Positions 49,739 to 58,079 are shown, numbered from the stretch's first letter. The stretch is 64,000 nucleotides of DNA from DATARH01 sp036268075 (GCA_036268075.1 DATAUV010000106.1:1-64000); one strand, 5' to 3'. The notes: a model not told the origin generated them from the letters alone. Numbers and translations: made by a program.

Positions 49739-50296
49739 CTACGGCGCCCCCTTCAGCACCAGAGGCAATCCGGCGGCGACGAAGACCACACGGTCGGCGA
49801 GCGCGGCGATTTCCTGGTTGAGGCGCCCGGCCTCGTCGCGGAAGCGGCGGCCGAGCGGGGTTTCGGGGACGAGCCCCAGGCCGACCTCGTTGGCCACCAG
49901 CACGATGGGGCCGGCGGCATCGCGTAGCGCGGCGACCAGCGCGGCGATCTCGGCCTCGATCGTGCGGCCAGCCAGCATCACGTTCGACAGCCACAGCGTC
50001 AGGCAGTCGACGAGGACCGGCCTCTCGGCGCCGTTTTCGGCGCGGATCGTCTCGGGCAGTGCGAGCGGGGCGTCGACCGTGCGCCAGAAGGCGCCGCCCC
50101 CCGACTTTTCACGGCGGGCGCGGTGCGCGGCGATGCGCGCCGCCATCTCGGCATCGCCCGGCTCGGCGGTGGCGCAATAGGTGCCGTGGTCGGCCGCGCC
50201 TTCGACGAGGCGTTCGGCATGGCGGCTCTTGCCCGATCGGGCGCCGCCGAGAACAAGGGTCACGGCGGGAAGCGGTCCCGCCCGGAATGCCGACAA
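49739..50296 (-). CDS. cobU: Adenosylcobinamide kinase/guanylyltransferase CobU (CobP)
   Basis: This enzyme phosphorylates adenosylcobinamide and then activates it with GTP. Visible motifs are VTLVLGGARSGKSRHAERLV (P-loop), AHRARREKSGGGAFWRTVDA, VLVDCLTLWLSNVML and LVANEVGLGLVPETPLGRRF. The start is set at TTG 50296 (185 residues) because GGAGGAGGAG lies ideally before it. A GTG at 50311 is in frame but would place that site inside the gene. It is the first gene after the cobalamin riboswitch. Confidence 0.92.
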   Translation of the reverse strand: MSAFRAGPLPAVTLVLGGARSGKSRHAERLVEGAADHGTYCATAEPGDAEMAARIAAHRARREKSGGGAFWRTVDAPLALPETIRAENGAERPVLVDCLTLWLSNVMLAGRTIEAEIAALVAALRDAAGPIVLVANEVGLGLVPETPLGRRFRDEAGRLNQEIAALADRVVFVAAGLPLVLKGAP

Positions 50297-50319
50297 AATC
50301 TCCTCCTCCACCCGAGGAA

Positions 50320-50500
50320 TCGACGCTGGTCCGGGCGATACGGAGGTCTCCTGGCTCGGGGTCCTCGCCCGCGGCGCCTTCCCGGGATCCCCCAGTGGCC
50401 GTTGCCGCGAAGCTCGCCCTGACAGTTGCGGGGGCAGCGCCGGCCTCGCACCGGACTTCCCTGTCGCATCGCAGAGGCGACGCTACCACGCGCGCCACGG
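50320..50500 (-). ncRNA. Cobalamin riboswitch
   Basis: Reading the minus strand from about 50500, the conserved core appears: GGGAAGTCCGGTGCGAGGCC, then GCTGCCCCCGCAACTGT, then GCCACTGG and the B12 box GAGCCAGGAGACCT (50341-50357). This order is diagnostic of a B12 aptamer. It lies directly upstream of cobU and should lower cobU-cobW-cobN-cobO-cobQ expression when cobalamin is plentiful. The exact ends are estimates. The GGAGGAGGAG start site of cobU is ~20 nt downstream, so control of translation is plausible. Confidence 0.93.
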
Positions 50501-50554
50501 CTTTGTCGTAATTTTTGCGGTAGGGTAGGCGACCAGCAGTGCCAGGAGGGGCGC

Positions 50555-50965
50555 ATGAAAATCGAGGGCGGGTGTCTATGCGGCAAGGTGCGCTATGCGG
50601 GCGAGGCCGATCCGATCTTTGTCGGGTTGTGCCACTGCACCCATTGCCAGAAACACACCGGCAGCGCGTTCAGCGCGGTCGTGGCTGTGCCGACGCCGGC
50701 GCTGACAGTGACCGGCCCCCTCAAATCCTATATCGATCACGGCGACAGCGGCGCCGAATCGAGGCGCTCCTTCTGTGCGGAATGCGGATCGTCGGTGATG
50801 GATGACGCCGACATGATGCCGAATGTGACGATGGTGCTCGTCGGCAGCCTCGACGATCCGAGCTGGTTCAAGCCGCAGATGGAAATCTATACCGATCGGG
50901 CCCAGCCCTGGGTCGCGCTCGGCGGCGACCGGCCCCGCTTTGCCAAGATGCCGCCGCGCAGCTAG
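50555..50965 (+). CDS. GFA/CENP-V family zinc protein
   Basis: The 136-residue protein has the zinc-binding cysteines of the GFA family: GGCLCGKVRYAG, CHCTHCQKHTGSAFSA and FCAECGSSVMDDADM. Members were named after a glutathione-dependent formaldehyde-activating enzyme, but that activity is doubtful for most. The ATG has an AGGAGGGG site. It is divergent from the riboswitch and convergent with cobC, 4 bp away, and no cobalamin role is known. Confidence 0.9.
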   Translation: MKIEGGCLCGKVRYAGEADPIFVGLCHCTHCQKHTGSAFSAVVAVPTPALTVTGPLKSYIDHGDSGAESRRSFCAECGSSVMDDADMMPNVTMVLVGSLDDPSWFKPQMEIYTDRAQPWVALGGDRPRFAKMPPRS

Positions 50966-50969
50966 CGGT

Positions 50970-51614
50970 TCAGCACGCCGGCCGGTTGACGGTCACGACC
51001 CGCCAGCCATTGCCGAGCCCGGCATCCTCGATCCGGTCGATGCGGGTGATGCCGCAATTCTCCATCGTGAAGGCGAGGCAGGATTCGGGATCGAGCCGCA
51101 GCGCGAGCCCGATCGCCGCCCGGATCGTGCCGCCATGCGCGACGACGATGACGTCGCGCCCGCGATGTGTCTCGGCGAGGCCGTAGATCGCGTGCGACAC
51201 CCGCGCCATCAGGTCGACAAAGCTCTCGCCGGCCGGCGCGCGCTCATGCGCGGGGGCGTGCCAGAAGCGGTGGAACACGCCGCCGCGCGAACTGCGCAAT
51301 TCCTCGTAGGTCAGCCCCTGCCAGTCGCCGAAGGCCTGCTCGGCGAGGTCGGGCAGGGCCGGGCAATCGGGGCCGGGAATCTCCGCCGGACCGGGGAGGC
51401 CGGCGGCGACGATCGCGCGGGCGGTCTCGTGCGTGCGGCGCAGATTGCTCGTGACCCACACCGCCTCGCGCGGCAATTGCCGGGCGAGGCCGGCAAAGAC
51501 GCGCGGGTCGCTGCAGTCGCAGGGCATGTCCTTTTGCCCATAGATGCGGCCGTCATGGTTGACCGGCGCGTGCCGCACCCACCAGAACCGCGTCGTCATC
51601 TGGATGTCGCTCAT
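50970..51614 (-). CDS. cobC: Histidine phosphatase, probable alpha-ribazole phosphatase CobC
   Basis: CobC would remove the phosphate from alpha-ribazole-5'-phosphate or adenosylcobalamin-5'-phosphate. The 214 residues show the phosphohistidine motif as WWVRHAPVNHDGRIYG, then VWVTSNLRRTHETARAIV, EQAFGDWQGLTYEELR, and VVAHGGTIRAAIGLAL with the second His. The motif RHA replaces the usual RHG. Function is inferred from the 4-bp overlap with cobS and the nearby cobT. Confidence 0.85.
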   Translation of the reverse strand: MSDIQMTTRFWWVRHAPVNHDGRIYGQKDMPCDCSDPRVFAGLARQLPREAVWVTSNLRRTHETARAIVAAGLPGPAEIPGPDCPALPDLAEQAFGDWQGLTYEELRSSRGGVFHRFWHAPAHERAPAGESFVDLMARVSHAIYGLAETHRGRDVIVVAHGGTIRAAIGLALRLDPESCLAFTMENCGITRIDRIEDAGLGNGWRVVTVNRPAC

Positions 51615-52366
51615 GGAGCGGCCGCGGCGAGCAGCATGACGATCTCTCCGATCTGTTGAAGGGCGCCGAGAACGTCGCCGGTGTAGCCGCCGATCTGCCG
51701 CCGGGCAAGCGCCGCGGTCGCCGCAACCGCGCCGCCGGCAACCACCAGCGCCACGATCCCGTGGAGCGGGCCGAGACAACTCGCCGCGACCAGCGCGCCG
51801 ATCGCGAGCGCAACCAGCGCCACGGTTCGGCTCGGCCGTCCCGCCGCGGCGCCGAGCCCATCCTCGCGCGCCGGCGGCAGGCGCCACATCGCCGGCGCGA
51901 GGAAGCCGCGCGACGCCGCATGCGCCGCGATCAGCGCGAGCCCGGCATGGATCGGGTCACGGATCGCGGACAGCGCCGCGGCGCGCAGCCCGATGCTGAA
52001 CACCAGCGCGGCGACGCCGTAAGTACCGACCCGGCTGTCGCGCATGATCGCGAGCTTTGCGGCCCGCTCGCGGCCGCCGCCGAACCCGTCGGCGGTGTCG
52101 GCGAGCCCGTCTTCGTGGAGCGCGCCGGTCGCGGCGAGCCCGGCCAGCACCGCGAGCAGGGCTGCCGGCAGCGCGCCGAGCCCCACAAGCCCGAAGGCTA
52201 AAAACACCACGCCGGCGATAAATCCCACCCCGGCCCCGACCAGCGGAAAGGCCCAGCACGCACCCGCGACGCCGCCGTCGCCGGGCGCGGCGACGCCGAC
52301 CGGAAGGCGGGTCAACACCGCCGTCGCCAGCAGGAAATCGGCCATGATGCCGCGCCGCGAGTCCAT
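51611..52366 (-). CDS. cobS: Adenosylcobinamide-GDP ribazoletransferase CobS
   Basis: This membrane enzyme joins adenosylcobinamide-GDP and alpha-ribazole (cobalamin synthase, CobV type; not the chelatase CobS). The 251 residues contain FLLATAVLTRLPVGV, FPLVGAGVGFIAGVVFLAF, GALHEDGLADTADGFGGG and MRDSRVGTYGVAALVFSI, with several helices. The ATG at 52366, or a second ATG seven codons later (MADFLLAT), starts it. It is divergent from cobT across 60 bp. Confidence 0.94.
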   Translation of the reverse strand: MDSRRGIMADFLLATAVLTRLPVGVAAPGDGGVAGACWAFPLVGAGVGFIAGVVFLAFGLVGLGALPAALLAVLAGLAATGALHEDGLADTADGFGGGRERAAKLAIMRDSRVGTYGVAALVFSIGLRAAALSAIRDPIHAGLALIAAHAASRGFLAPAMWRLPPAREDGLGAAAGRPSRTVALVALAIGALVAASCLGPLHGIVALVVAGGAVAATAALARRQIGGYTGDVLGALQQIGEIVMLLAAAAP

Positions 52367-52426
52367 AGCCTGACCATAGCCGGTTTTGTTGCTACACCTA
52401 GCCCCCGCAACACCGCAGGGGAAACC

Positions 52427-53446
52427 ATGCCGGAGCCGGCCGCGAGCCTCGACGAGATCCGCGCGCTGATGGCGCATCTGCCCGGCCCCGATCTGGAGGC
52501 CGCCGCCACCGCCGCGCAGCGCGAAGCGCAGCTCACCAAGCCGCCGGGCGCGCTCGGCCGGCTGGAGGAGCTGGCGCATTGGCTGGCGACGTGGCAGGCC
52601 CGCCACCCGCCGCGCGTCGACCACCCGCGCACTGCCGTCTTCGCCGGCAATCACGGCGTCGCCGCGCGCGGCGTGTCGGCCTATCCGGCGTCGGTCACGG
52701 CGCAGATGGTGCAGAATTTCATCGCCGGCGGCGCCGCGGTGAACCAGCTTTGCAAAATCATCGACGCCGATCTGCGCGTCTATGAGATGAACCTGGACGA
52801 GCCGACCGCCGACATCGTCGACGCCCCGGCGATGACCGACCGGGAATGCGCCCAGGCGATCGCCTATGGGATGATGGCGGTCGAGCCGGGGATCGACGCG
52901 TTGGCATTGGGCGAGATGGGCATCGCCAACACGACCTCGGCGGCCGCGCTGGCGCTGGCGCTGTTCGGCGGCGAGGCGGCGGATTGGGTCGGACCCGGCA
53001 CCGGCGTCGCCGGCTCGGCGCTCGCGAACAAGCGCGAGGTCGTCGCGGCCGCCGCGTCGCGCCACATCGACGGGCAGGCCGACCCGTTCGAGCTGTTGCG
53101 CCGTCTCGGCGGGCTCGAATTAGCCGCGATCACCGGCGCGGTGCTGGCGGCCCGCATGGGGCGGGTGCCGGTCGTGCTCGACGGCTATGCGGCGACGGTC
53201 GCCGCGGCGGTGCTCTACGCCGTCAACCCGCGCGCGCTCGACCATTGCGTCGTCGGCCACGTCTCCGCCGAGCCGGGGCATCGCCGCCTGTTGGAGAAAA
53301 TCGGCAAGCCCGCCCTCTTCGATTTCGGCATGCGCCTCGGCGAAGCCTCCGGCGCGACCCTGGCGCTCGGCATCCTCAAGGCGGCGGCGGCCTGCCACGA
53401 GGGTATGGCCACCTTCGCCGAGGCGGGGGTCAGCGGGCCTGCTTGA
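52427..53446 (+). CDS. cobT: Nicotinate-nucleotide:dimethylbenzimidazole phosphoribosyltransferase CobT
   Basis: CobT makes alpha-ribazole-5'-phosphate, the lower-ligand precursor. The 339 residues show KPPGALGRLEELAHWLATWQ, TAVFAGNHGVAARGVSAYP, GEMGIANTTSAAALALALFG, WVGPGTGVAGSALANK and SAEPGHRRLLEKIGKPALFD, with the catalytic Glu near the C-terminus. It is the U-type CobT, not the chelatase subunit. Its 3' end overlaps brnA by 17 bp. It reads away from cobS-cobC, so the shared 60 bp should hold both promoters. Confidence 0.96.
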   Translation: MPEPAASLDEIRALMAHLPGPDLEAAATAAQREAQLTKPPGALGRLEELAHWLATWQARHPPRVDHPRTAVFAGNHGVAARGVSAYPASVTAQMVQNFIAGGAAVNQLCKIIDADLRVYEMNLDEPTADIVDAPAMTDRECAQAIAYGMMAVEPGIDALALGEMGIANTTSAAALALALFGGEAADWVGPGTGVAGSALANKREVVAAAASRHIDGQADPFELLRRLGGLELAAITGAVLAARMGRVPVVLDGYAATVAAAVLYAVNPRALDHCVVGHVSAEPGHRRLLEKIGKPALFDFGMRLGEASGATLALGILKAAAACHEGMATFAEAGVSGPA

Positions 53447-53723
53447 GATGTTCGGCCAGCACGGTGTTGATCCGCGATTGCCAGCCGCGACCGGTCGCGC
53501 GGAACCCGTCCACGACATCCGCGTCGAGCCGCAGGGAGACCAGCCGCTTCGGCGTCGCGAGCGGCGGCCGCCCCTTGCGGATCACCTTGCCGCCAATGCT
53601 GAATTCGGCGTTGTCGAACCACTCGTCGGTCAGCTCGGGAATCTCGTCGTATTCCTCCTGCGTGATGACGTGCGCATCAAGCTTAGCCAAGTCTGTCGCG
53701 GTACCTTTTTTGCTCGCGGTCAT
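53430..53723 (-). CDS. brnA: BrnA-type antitoxin
   Basis: The 97-residue protein has an N-terminal toxin-binding part (HVITQEEYDEIPELTDEWFD) and a C-terminal ribbon-helix-helix (PKRLVSLRLDADVVDGFRAT, then GRGWQSRINTVLAEHL). This is the BrnA pattern: antitoxin and autorepressor. It starts 41 bp inside the brnT 3' end, so the two are strongly coupled. Its 3' end overlaps cobT tail to tail. Confidence 0.9.
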   Translation of the reverse strand: MTASKKGTATDLAKLDAHVITQEEYDEIPELTDEWFDNAEFSIGGKVIRKGRPPLATPKRLVSLRLDADVVDGFRATGRGWQSRINTVLAEHLKQAR

Positions 53724-53952
53724 TGGCTTTCCCCATCGAAATGACGTGCCGGGTGCCGCGCGGCGTCCAGACAATGATCACCATGCGGCCATCCAGCAGT
53801 CCCGCGGTCACATAGCGGGTTTCCGGATAGGCAAAGCGCATGTCTTCCTGGGTATAGATCGGGCCGTCGAACACCTTCTCGGCGTCAATGAAGTCAATCC
53901 GCCGTTCCCGCAGCGTCGCGACGCGCTTTGCCGGGTCGAAGCTGATTTTCAC
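53683..53952 (-). CDS. brnT: BrnT-type toxin
   Basis: The 89-residue product starts KISFDPAKRVATLRERRIDF and has FIDAEKVFDGPIYTQED, RYVTAGLLDGRMVIIVWTPR and TRHVISMGKANDREQKRYRD, typical of BrnT RNase toxins (RelE-like fold). The GTG start lies only ~6 nt after a -10-like TACATT, suggesting a leaderless message. It precedes brnA, the normal brnTA order. Confidence 0.92.
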   Translation of the reverse strand: MKISFDPAKRVATLRERRIDFIDAEKVFDGPIYTQEDMRFAYPETRYVTAGLLDGRMVIIVWTPRGTRHVISMGKANDREQKRYRDRLG

Positions 53953-53986
53953 GATATAATGTAGCTACGCTAATGCCGCGCATCAA
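53953..53986 (-). promoter_or_regulatory. brnT promoter with GTAGCTAC palindrome
   Basis: On the minus strand TTGATG (53981-53986), a 17-bp spacer and TACATT (53958-53963) form a sigma-70-like promoter. The perfect palindrome GTAGCTAC (53961-53968) overlaps the -10 and is a candidate BrnA operator. Only ATATC separates the -10 from the GTG. Confidence 0.55.
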
Positions 53987-54056
53987 GCTCGACACGGCAC
54001 CGGCCCGCCGCATAGGCGCAGCCGCCGCCGTCGAGGTCTGACGCTACCCGGTCCGG

Positions 54057-54458
54057 TCAGCGAGGGCCGTAACCCGGGGGCGGGTAGCCGGGGGGCGGGT
54101 AGCCTTGCGACGACATGCACTGCCAGTAAAAGCTGCTGTATTGCTGCTGGATGTAGCCCTCGTCGGCCTGTGCGTTGGCGGCGCCCGCGCCGGTGCCGAC
54201 GACGGCGCCCGAGGCGGCCCCGATCGCCGCGCCCCGGCCGCCGCCGAACGCGCCGCCCAACGCCGCGCCGAGCCCGGCGCCCAGCAGCGTGCTGCCGACC
54301 GCGTTCGCGCCCTGCTGGTTGCGCAGCGGCGCCACCTGGGCATCCGCGTATTGCCGGCAGTTCATGTCGACGGCATACGGGGCCTGGGCCATCACGCCGG
54401 TACTGACCGCACACACCGCCAGCGCCGCGCCGGCCAGAGAGATCGTGATCCGCCTCAT
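54057..54458 (-). CDS. Glycine-zipper exported protein
   Basis: The 133-residue product has a signal peptide (MRRITISLAGAALAVCAVSTG, cleavage near VMA-QA). A short region with a conserved Cys (DMNCRQYADAQVAPLRNQQG) and glycine-zipper segments (GAGLGAALGGAFGGGRGAAI) follow. The tail is QCMSSQGYPPPGYPPPGYGP. It lacks a clear lipobox. Such proteins are usually outer-membrane or periplasmic, with unknown role. It lies 24 bp upstream of nothing and downstream of the ABC-2 permease, whose stop is at 54483. Confidence 0.8.
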   Translation of the reverse strand: MRRITISLAGAALAVCAVSTGVMAQAPYAVDMNCRQYADAQVAPLRNQQGANAVGSTLLGAGLGAALGGAFGGGRGAAIGAASGAVVGTGAGAANAQADEGYIQQQYSSFYWQCMSSQGYPPPGYPPPGYGPR

Positions 54459-54482
54459 CGCGTTTCTCCGCGTGAAAATTTC

Positions 54483-55316
54483 CTACTCTCCCATCTGCAA
54501 CAGCGCGCCGCGATGGCGGGCGTTGCGGAAGGCGATAAAGAAGATGGTGATGCCCAACCCCAGGTACAGGAGGTCGAGCCCCACCGCCTCGAAGAAATAA
54601 TCGGTGCGGAAAATCTGGCCGAACAGCAGCGCGCGCATGCCCTCGAACACATAGGTCTGCGGCAGGCACCACGCCGCCCAGCGCAGCCACTCGGGCAGGG
54701 TCGAGACCGGGTAGTAGACGCAGGACAGCGGCGACAGCGCGAAGATCACGGTCCAGGCGAGGCTTTCGGCGCCCATCCCGTGCCGGATGATGAGCCCGCA
54801 GATCGCCAGGCCGAGCGCCCAGCCCATCGCCATCAGCACGACGACGAAGGCAACCAGGGGCATCCCCATCGCGAAGATCGAATAGTGGTAGAGCGGGATC
54901 GCCAAGAGCGCCGCCGGCACCACCCCGATCGCAACCCGGATGACGCTCATCGCGAGCAGCGAAATCACCCACTCATAGGCCCTGAGCGGGGTGACGAAGA
55001 GATGGCCGAGATTGCGCGACCACATCTCCTCGAGAAACGAGATCGACAGCCCGAGTTGGCTCCTGAACAGCATGTCCCACAGCATCACCGCTCCGAGCAG
55101 CACCCCGAACGCACGCGCCACATACGAGCTGTTGCGGTAGAGAAACTGGCTCATGAACCCCCAGACCAGCACCTGCAGGGTCGGCCAGTAGAGGAGCTCC
55201 AGCGTGCGCGGCCACGAGCTTTTCAGGATGTAGAGATAGCGCAGCAGCATCGCCCACACCCGCTCGGGCGAGAACGCGACGGCGCCCGGTGGATTATTTA
55301 CCATGGGCTTGCTCAC
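54483..55316 (-). CDS. ABC-2 type exporter permease
   Basis: The 277-residue product has six helices and the ABC-2 motif region. Examples are TLELLYWPTLQVLVWGFMSQ, YVARAFGVLLGAVMLWDMLF, FLEEMWSRNLGHLFVTPL and ALSPLSCVYYPVSTLPEWLR. This is the NodJ/YadH-like group that moves polysaccharides, lipids or drugs out. A GTG at 55316 overlaps the ATPase stop; the ATG four codons later is an alternative. Substrate unknown. Confidence 0.88.
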   Translation of the reverse strand: MSKPMVNNPPGAVAFSPERVWAMLLRYLYILKSSWPRTLELLYWPTLQVLVWGFMSQFLYRNSSYVARAFGVLLGAVMLWDMLFRSQLGLSISFLEEMWSRNLGHLFVTPLRAYEWVISLLAMSVIRVAIGVVPAALLAIPLYHYSIFAMGMPLVAFVVVLMAMGWALGLAICGLIIRHGMGAESLAWTVIFALSPLSCVYYPVSTLPEWLRWAAWCLPQTYVFEGMRALLFGQIFRTDYFFEAVGLDLLYLGLGITIFFIAFRNARHRGALLQMGE

Positions 55317-56089
55317 GACACCGGCTCCAGCGCCTCTTGCGGCGAGCGCGCGATGTGCAGGAACACCTCTTCGAGATTGGCGCGGCCGTAGCGGTCGATC
55401 AATTCCCCGGGACTGCCGCGGTCGACGATCTGCCCCGATTTCATCATCATCACCGACGAGCACAGCCGCTCGACCTCGCCCATGTTGTGCGAGGCGAGGA
55501 GGATCGTCGCCTGGGTGCGCGCCTGATAGGCTTCGAGATAGCCGCGCACCCAATCGCCGGTATCGGGGTCGAGCGAGGCGGTCGGCTCGTCGAGCAGCAG
55601 CAATTCGGGCTCGTTGAGGAGGGCCTTGGCGAGAGCGACGCGGGTTTTCTGCCCCGACGACAATTTCCCCGCCGGGCGGTCGAGGAACGCGGTGATCTGC
55701 AGGTCTCGCGCCAGCGCGTCGATGCGCTCGGCGCGGTTCCGAAGGCGATAAAGGCGGGCGTACACCGACAGGTTCTGCCGCACGGTCAGCCGATGCGGCA
55801 GGTCGACATACGGCGACGAGAAGTTGATCCGCGGCAACACCCGGTAGCGGTGGTGGCGCACATCCTCGCCAAACACGTGGACGGTCCCAGAGGTCGGCAG
55901 CAGGAGGCCCAGGAGGATCGCCAGCGTCGTCGTCTTGCCGGCGCCGTTGCCGCCGAGGAGCGCCGCGGTGACGCCGCGCTCGACGGCAAACCCGATCCCG
56001 TTCACGGCGACCGCGCCGCCGGGATAGCGCTTTATCAGATTGTCGACAAAGATGACGGGCTCGGCCATCGGTTCTATATGGCTGATCAT
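55313..56089 (-). CDS. ABC-2 type exporter ATPase
   Basis: The 258 residues contain Walker A LLGGNGAGKTTTL, Q-loop region PRINFSSPYVDLP, signature KLSSGQKTRVALAKALL, Walker B LLLLDEPTASLDPDTGDW and switch ILLASHNMGEVERLC. It pairs with the overlapping permease downstream (GTGA overlap). The ATG at 56089 or the internal ATG (MAEPVIFVDN) begins the gene. It is divergent from regB, 35 bp away. Confidence 0.92.
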   Translation of the reverse strand: MISHIEPMAEPVIFVDNLIKRYPGGAVAVNGIGFAVERGVTAALLGGNGAGKTTTLAILLGLLLPTSGTVHVFGEDVRHHRYRVLPRINFSSPYVDLPHRLTVRQNLSVYARLYRLRNRAERIDALARDLQITAFLDRPAGKLSSGQKTRVALAKALLNEPELLLLDEPTASLDPDTGDWVRGYLEAYQARTQATILLASHNMGEVERLCSSVMMMKSGQIVDRGSPGELIDRYGRANLEEVFLHIARSPQEALEPVS

Positions 56090-56124
56090 GGCGCGGCGGA
56101 ATAGGGCGCTCGGGAGATGACCCG

Positions 56125-57474
56125 GTGAGCGTGGGCGAGTTAAGCGTGGCGGGCGAGGCCCAGGCGGGGTTCGACCGGATCAGCCTGCGCCGGCTGGTGC
56201 TGATCCGCTGGATCGCCGTCACCGGCCAAGCGCTGGCGCTGGTGACCGTGCATTACGGGCTCGATTTCCACCTGCCGCTGATGCCCGCCTTTGCCGTCGT
56301 CGGCTGCTCGGTCGTGTTCAACCTGGGCTTTGTCGTGTCCCGGCGTGCGGCGACGCGGCTCGGCGAGCGCGAGGCGACGCTGTTCCTCGGCTACGACACG
56401 CTGCAGCTCGCGCTGCTCTTGTACCTGACCGGAGGCCTCGAAAACCCGTTTGCGATCCTGGTGCTCGCGCCCGTCACCGTGGCGGCGACGATCCTGTCGC
56501 AGCGCCCGGTGGTCGGGCTCGCCGGGTTTGCGATCGCGGCGGTCACGGTGTTGGCGCTGTGGCACATGCCGCTGCCGTGGCGGAGCGAGACGCTGGTGTT
56601 TCCGCCCGAGCTGATCGTCGGCCATTGGGCGGCCCTCGTTTTCGCGATCGGGTTTATCGCCTCCTATACCTGGACGGTGGCGCGCGAGGCGCGGCGGCTG
56701 CGCGACGCGATGTCGGCGACGCAGCTTTCGCTGGCGCGCGAGCAGCGTATCTCGGCGGTCGGCGCGCTCGCCGCCGCCGCGGCGCACGAGCTCGGCAGCC
56801 CGCTCGCGACGATCGCCGTCGTCGCCCGCGAGCTGGTGCGCGAGCTGCCGCCCGATTCGCCGCATGCCGAGGATGCGATGCTGCTGCTGAGCCAGTCGGA
56901 GCGGTGCCGGCGCATCCTCGCCGAGCTGGCGCATCAGCCGCCGGAGGATGGTGGCTCGCCCTATGACCGCCTGCCGGTCTCGGCGCTGGTCGAGGCCGCC
57001 GGCGCGCTCTATCATGACCCCCGGGTGCGGCTGATCTTTGCCGCGACCGGCGAGGCGGAGCACACCGAGCCCTCGGTGCAGCGGAGCCCGGAAATCATGC
57101 ACGGGCTGCATAACCTCATTCAGAACGCGGTCCAGTTCGCCCGGCGCGAGGTCAGCGTCACGACGTTCTGGGACCAGGCGGCGGTGACGGTGGAAATCGC
57201 CGATGACGGCCCCGGCTATCCTCCCAATCTGCTCGGCCGGCTCGGCGAGCCGTATCTGTCGAGCCGGTCCGGCGCGTCGGGCCATATGGGGCTGGGAATC
57301 TTCATCGCCCAGAGCCTCTTGGAGCGCAGCGGTGCCCAGCTCGCCTTCGACAACCTTGATGAAGGCGGCGCACATGTTGTCATTTCGTGGAAGCGTGACA
57401 ATTTGGAGGCGGTGGCGCGGCACGCCGCCGCAGCGGCTTCCGCGCCGGACGGTAGCGAAAGGCAACCGGTATGA
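56125..57474 (+). CDS. regB: Redox sensor histidine kinase RegB (PrrB/ActS)
   Basis: RegB senses the redox state of the respiratory chain and phosphorylates RegA. The 449 residues have six membrane helices with the quinone-site motif GGLENPF. The H-box is AAAAHELGSPLATIAVVARE, and the redox cysteine lies in SQSERCRRILAEL. The ATPase G-boxes are VEIADDGPGYPPNLL and GHMGLGIFIAQSLLE. GTG start; the stop overlaps regA by 4 bp. With bc1 and hemF in the same window, it points to oxygen- or redox-controlled energy metabolism. Confidence 0.93.
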   Translation: MSVGELSVAGEAQAGFDRISLRRLVLIRWIAVTGQALALVTVHYGLDFHLPLMPAFAVVGCSVVFNLGFVVSRRAATRLGEREATLFLGYDTLQLALLLYLTGGLENPFAILVLAPVTVAATILSQRPVVGLAGFAIAAVTVLALWHMPLPWRSETLVFPPELIVGHWAALVFAIGFIASYTWTVAREARRLRDAMSATQLSLAREQRISAVGALAAAAAHELGSPLATIAVVARELVRELPPDSPHAEDAMLLLSQSERCRRILAELAHQPPEDGGSPYDRLPVSALVEAAGALYHDPRVRLIFAATGEAEHTEPSVQRSPEIMHGLHNLIQNAVQFARREVSVTTFWDQAAVTVEIADDGPGYPPNLLGRLGEPYLSSRSGASGHMGLGIFIAQSLLERSGAQLAFDNLDEGGAHVVISWKRDNLEAVARHAAAAASAPDGSERQPV

Positions 57475-58076
57475 ACACAACAGCCGATAGGACCCCACGA
57501 CCGACCACCGGCGAGATGCCGGCGCCGCCCTTGCGTGGCCTTTCCGAGTCGGATCGCACCCTCTTGATCGTCGACGACGACGCGCCGCTGTGCCAGCGCC
57601 TGGCGCGGGCGATGGAGCGGCGCGGCTTTGTCGTCTCGACCGCCGACAGCGTCTCCAGCGGCACCACCGCGGCGACGACGACGCTGCCCGCCTATGCCGT
57701 CGTCGATTTGCGGCTCGGCGACGGCAGCGGGCTCGAGGTGGTCAGCGCGCTGCGCGACGCGCGTCCCGCCGCCCGCATCGTCATGCTGACCGGGTATGGC
57801 AACATCGCCACCGCGGTCGCCGCGGTAAAGGCCGGCGCGATCGACTACCTGCCCAAGCCCGCCGACGCCGACGCGGTCGAGCGCGCCCTCTTGGCGCAGG
57901 AAGGCGAGACCCCCGAGCCGCCCGCCGACCCGATGTCGGCCGACCGGGTGCGGTGGGAGCACATCCAGCGCATCTTCGAATTGTGCGAACGCAACGTTTC
58001 CGAGACCGCCCGCCGGCTCAAGATGCATCGTCGCACCTTGCAGCGCATCCTCTCCAAGCACGCGCCGCGGAGCTGA
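57471..58076 (+). CDS. regA: Redox response regulator RegA (PrrA/ActR)
   Basis: RegA is the DNA-binding partner of RegB. The receiver domain has LLIVDDDAPLCQRLARAMER, the phosphoacceptor Asp in YAVVDLRLGDGSGLEVV, and the Lys in DYLPKPADADAVE. A short linker leads to the conserved Fis-type helix-turn-helix NVSETARRLKMHRRTLQRIL. The 201 residues are slightly longer than usual because of an N-terminal stretch. It is followed 3 bp later by a substrate-binding protein gene, which may share its transcript. Confidence 0.94.
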   Translation: MNTTADRTPRPTTGEMPAPPLRGLSESDRTLLIVDDDAPLCQRLARAMERRGFVVSTADSVSSGTTAATTTLPAYAVVDLRLGDGSGLEVVSALRDARPAARIVMLTGYGNIATAVAAVKAGAIDYLPKPADADAVERALLAQEGETPEPPADPMSADRVRWEHIQRIFELCERNVSETARRLKMHRRTLQRILSKHAPRS

Positions 58077-58079
58077 GGG

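Noticed and set aside
52367..52426. GCCCCCGCAAC before cobT as a second B12 riboswitch
   Set aside because: Only a short piece of the core is present, the gap is 60 bp and no B12 box is seen, so a full aptamer cannot fit.
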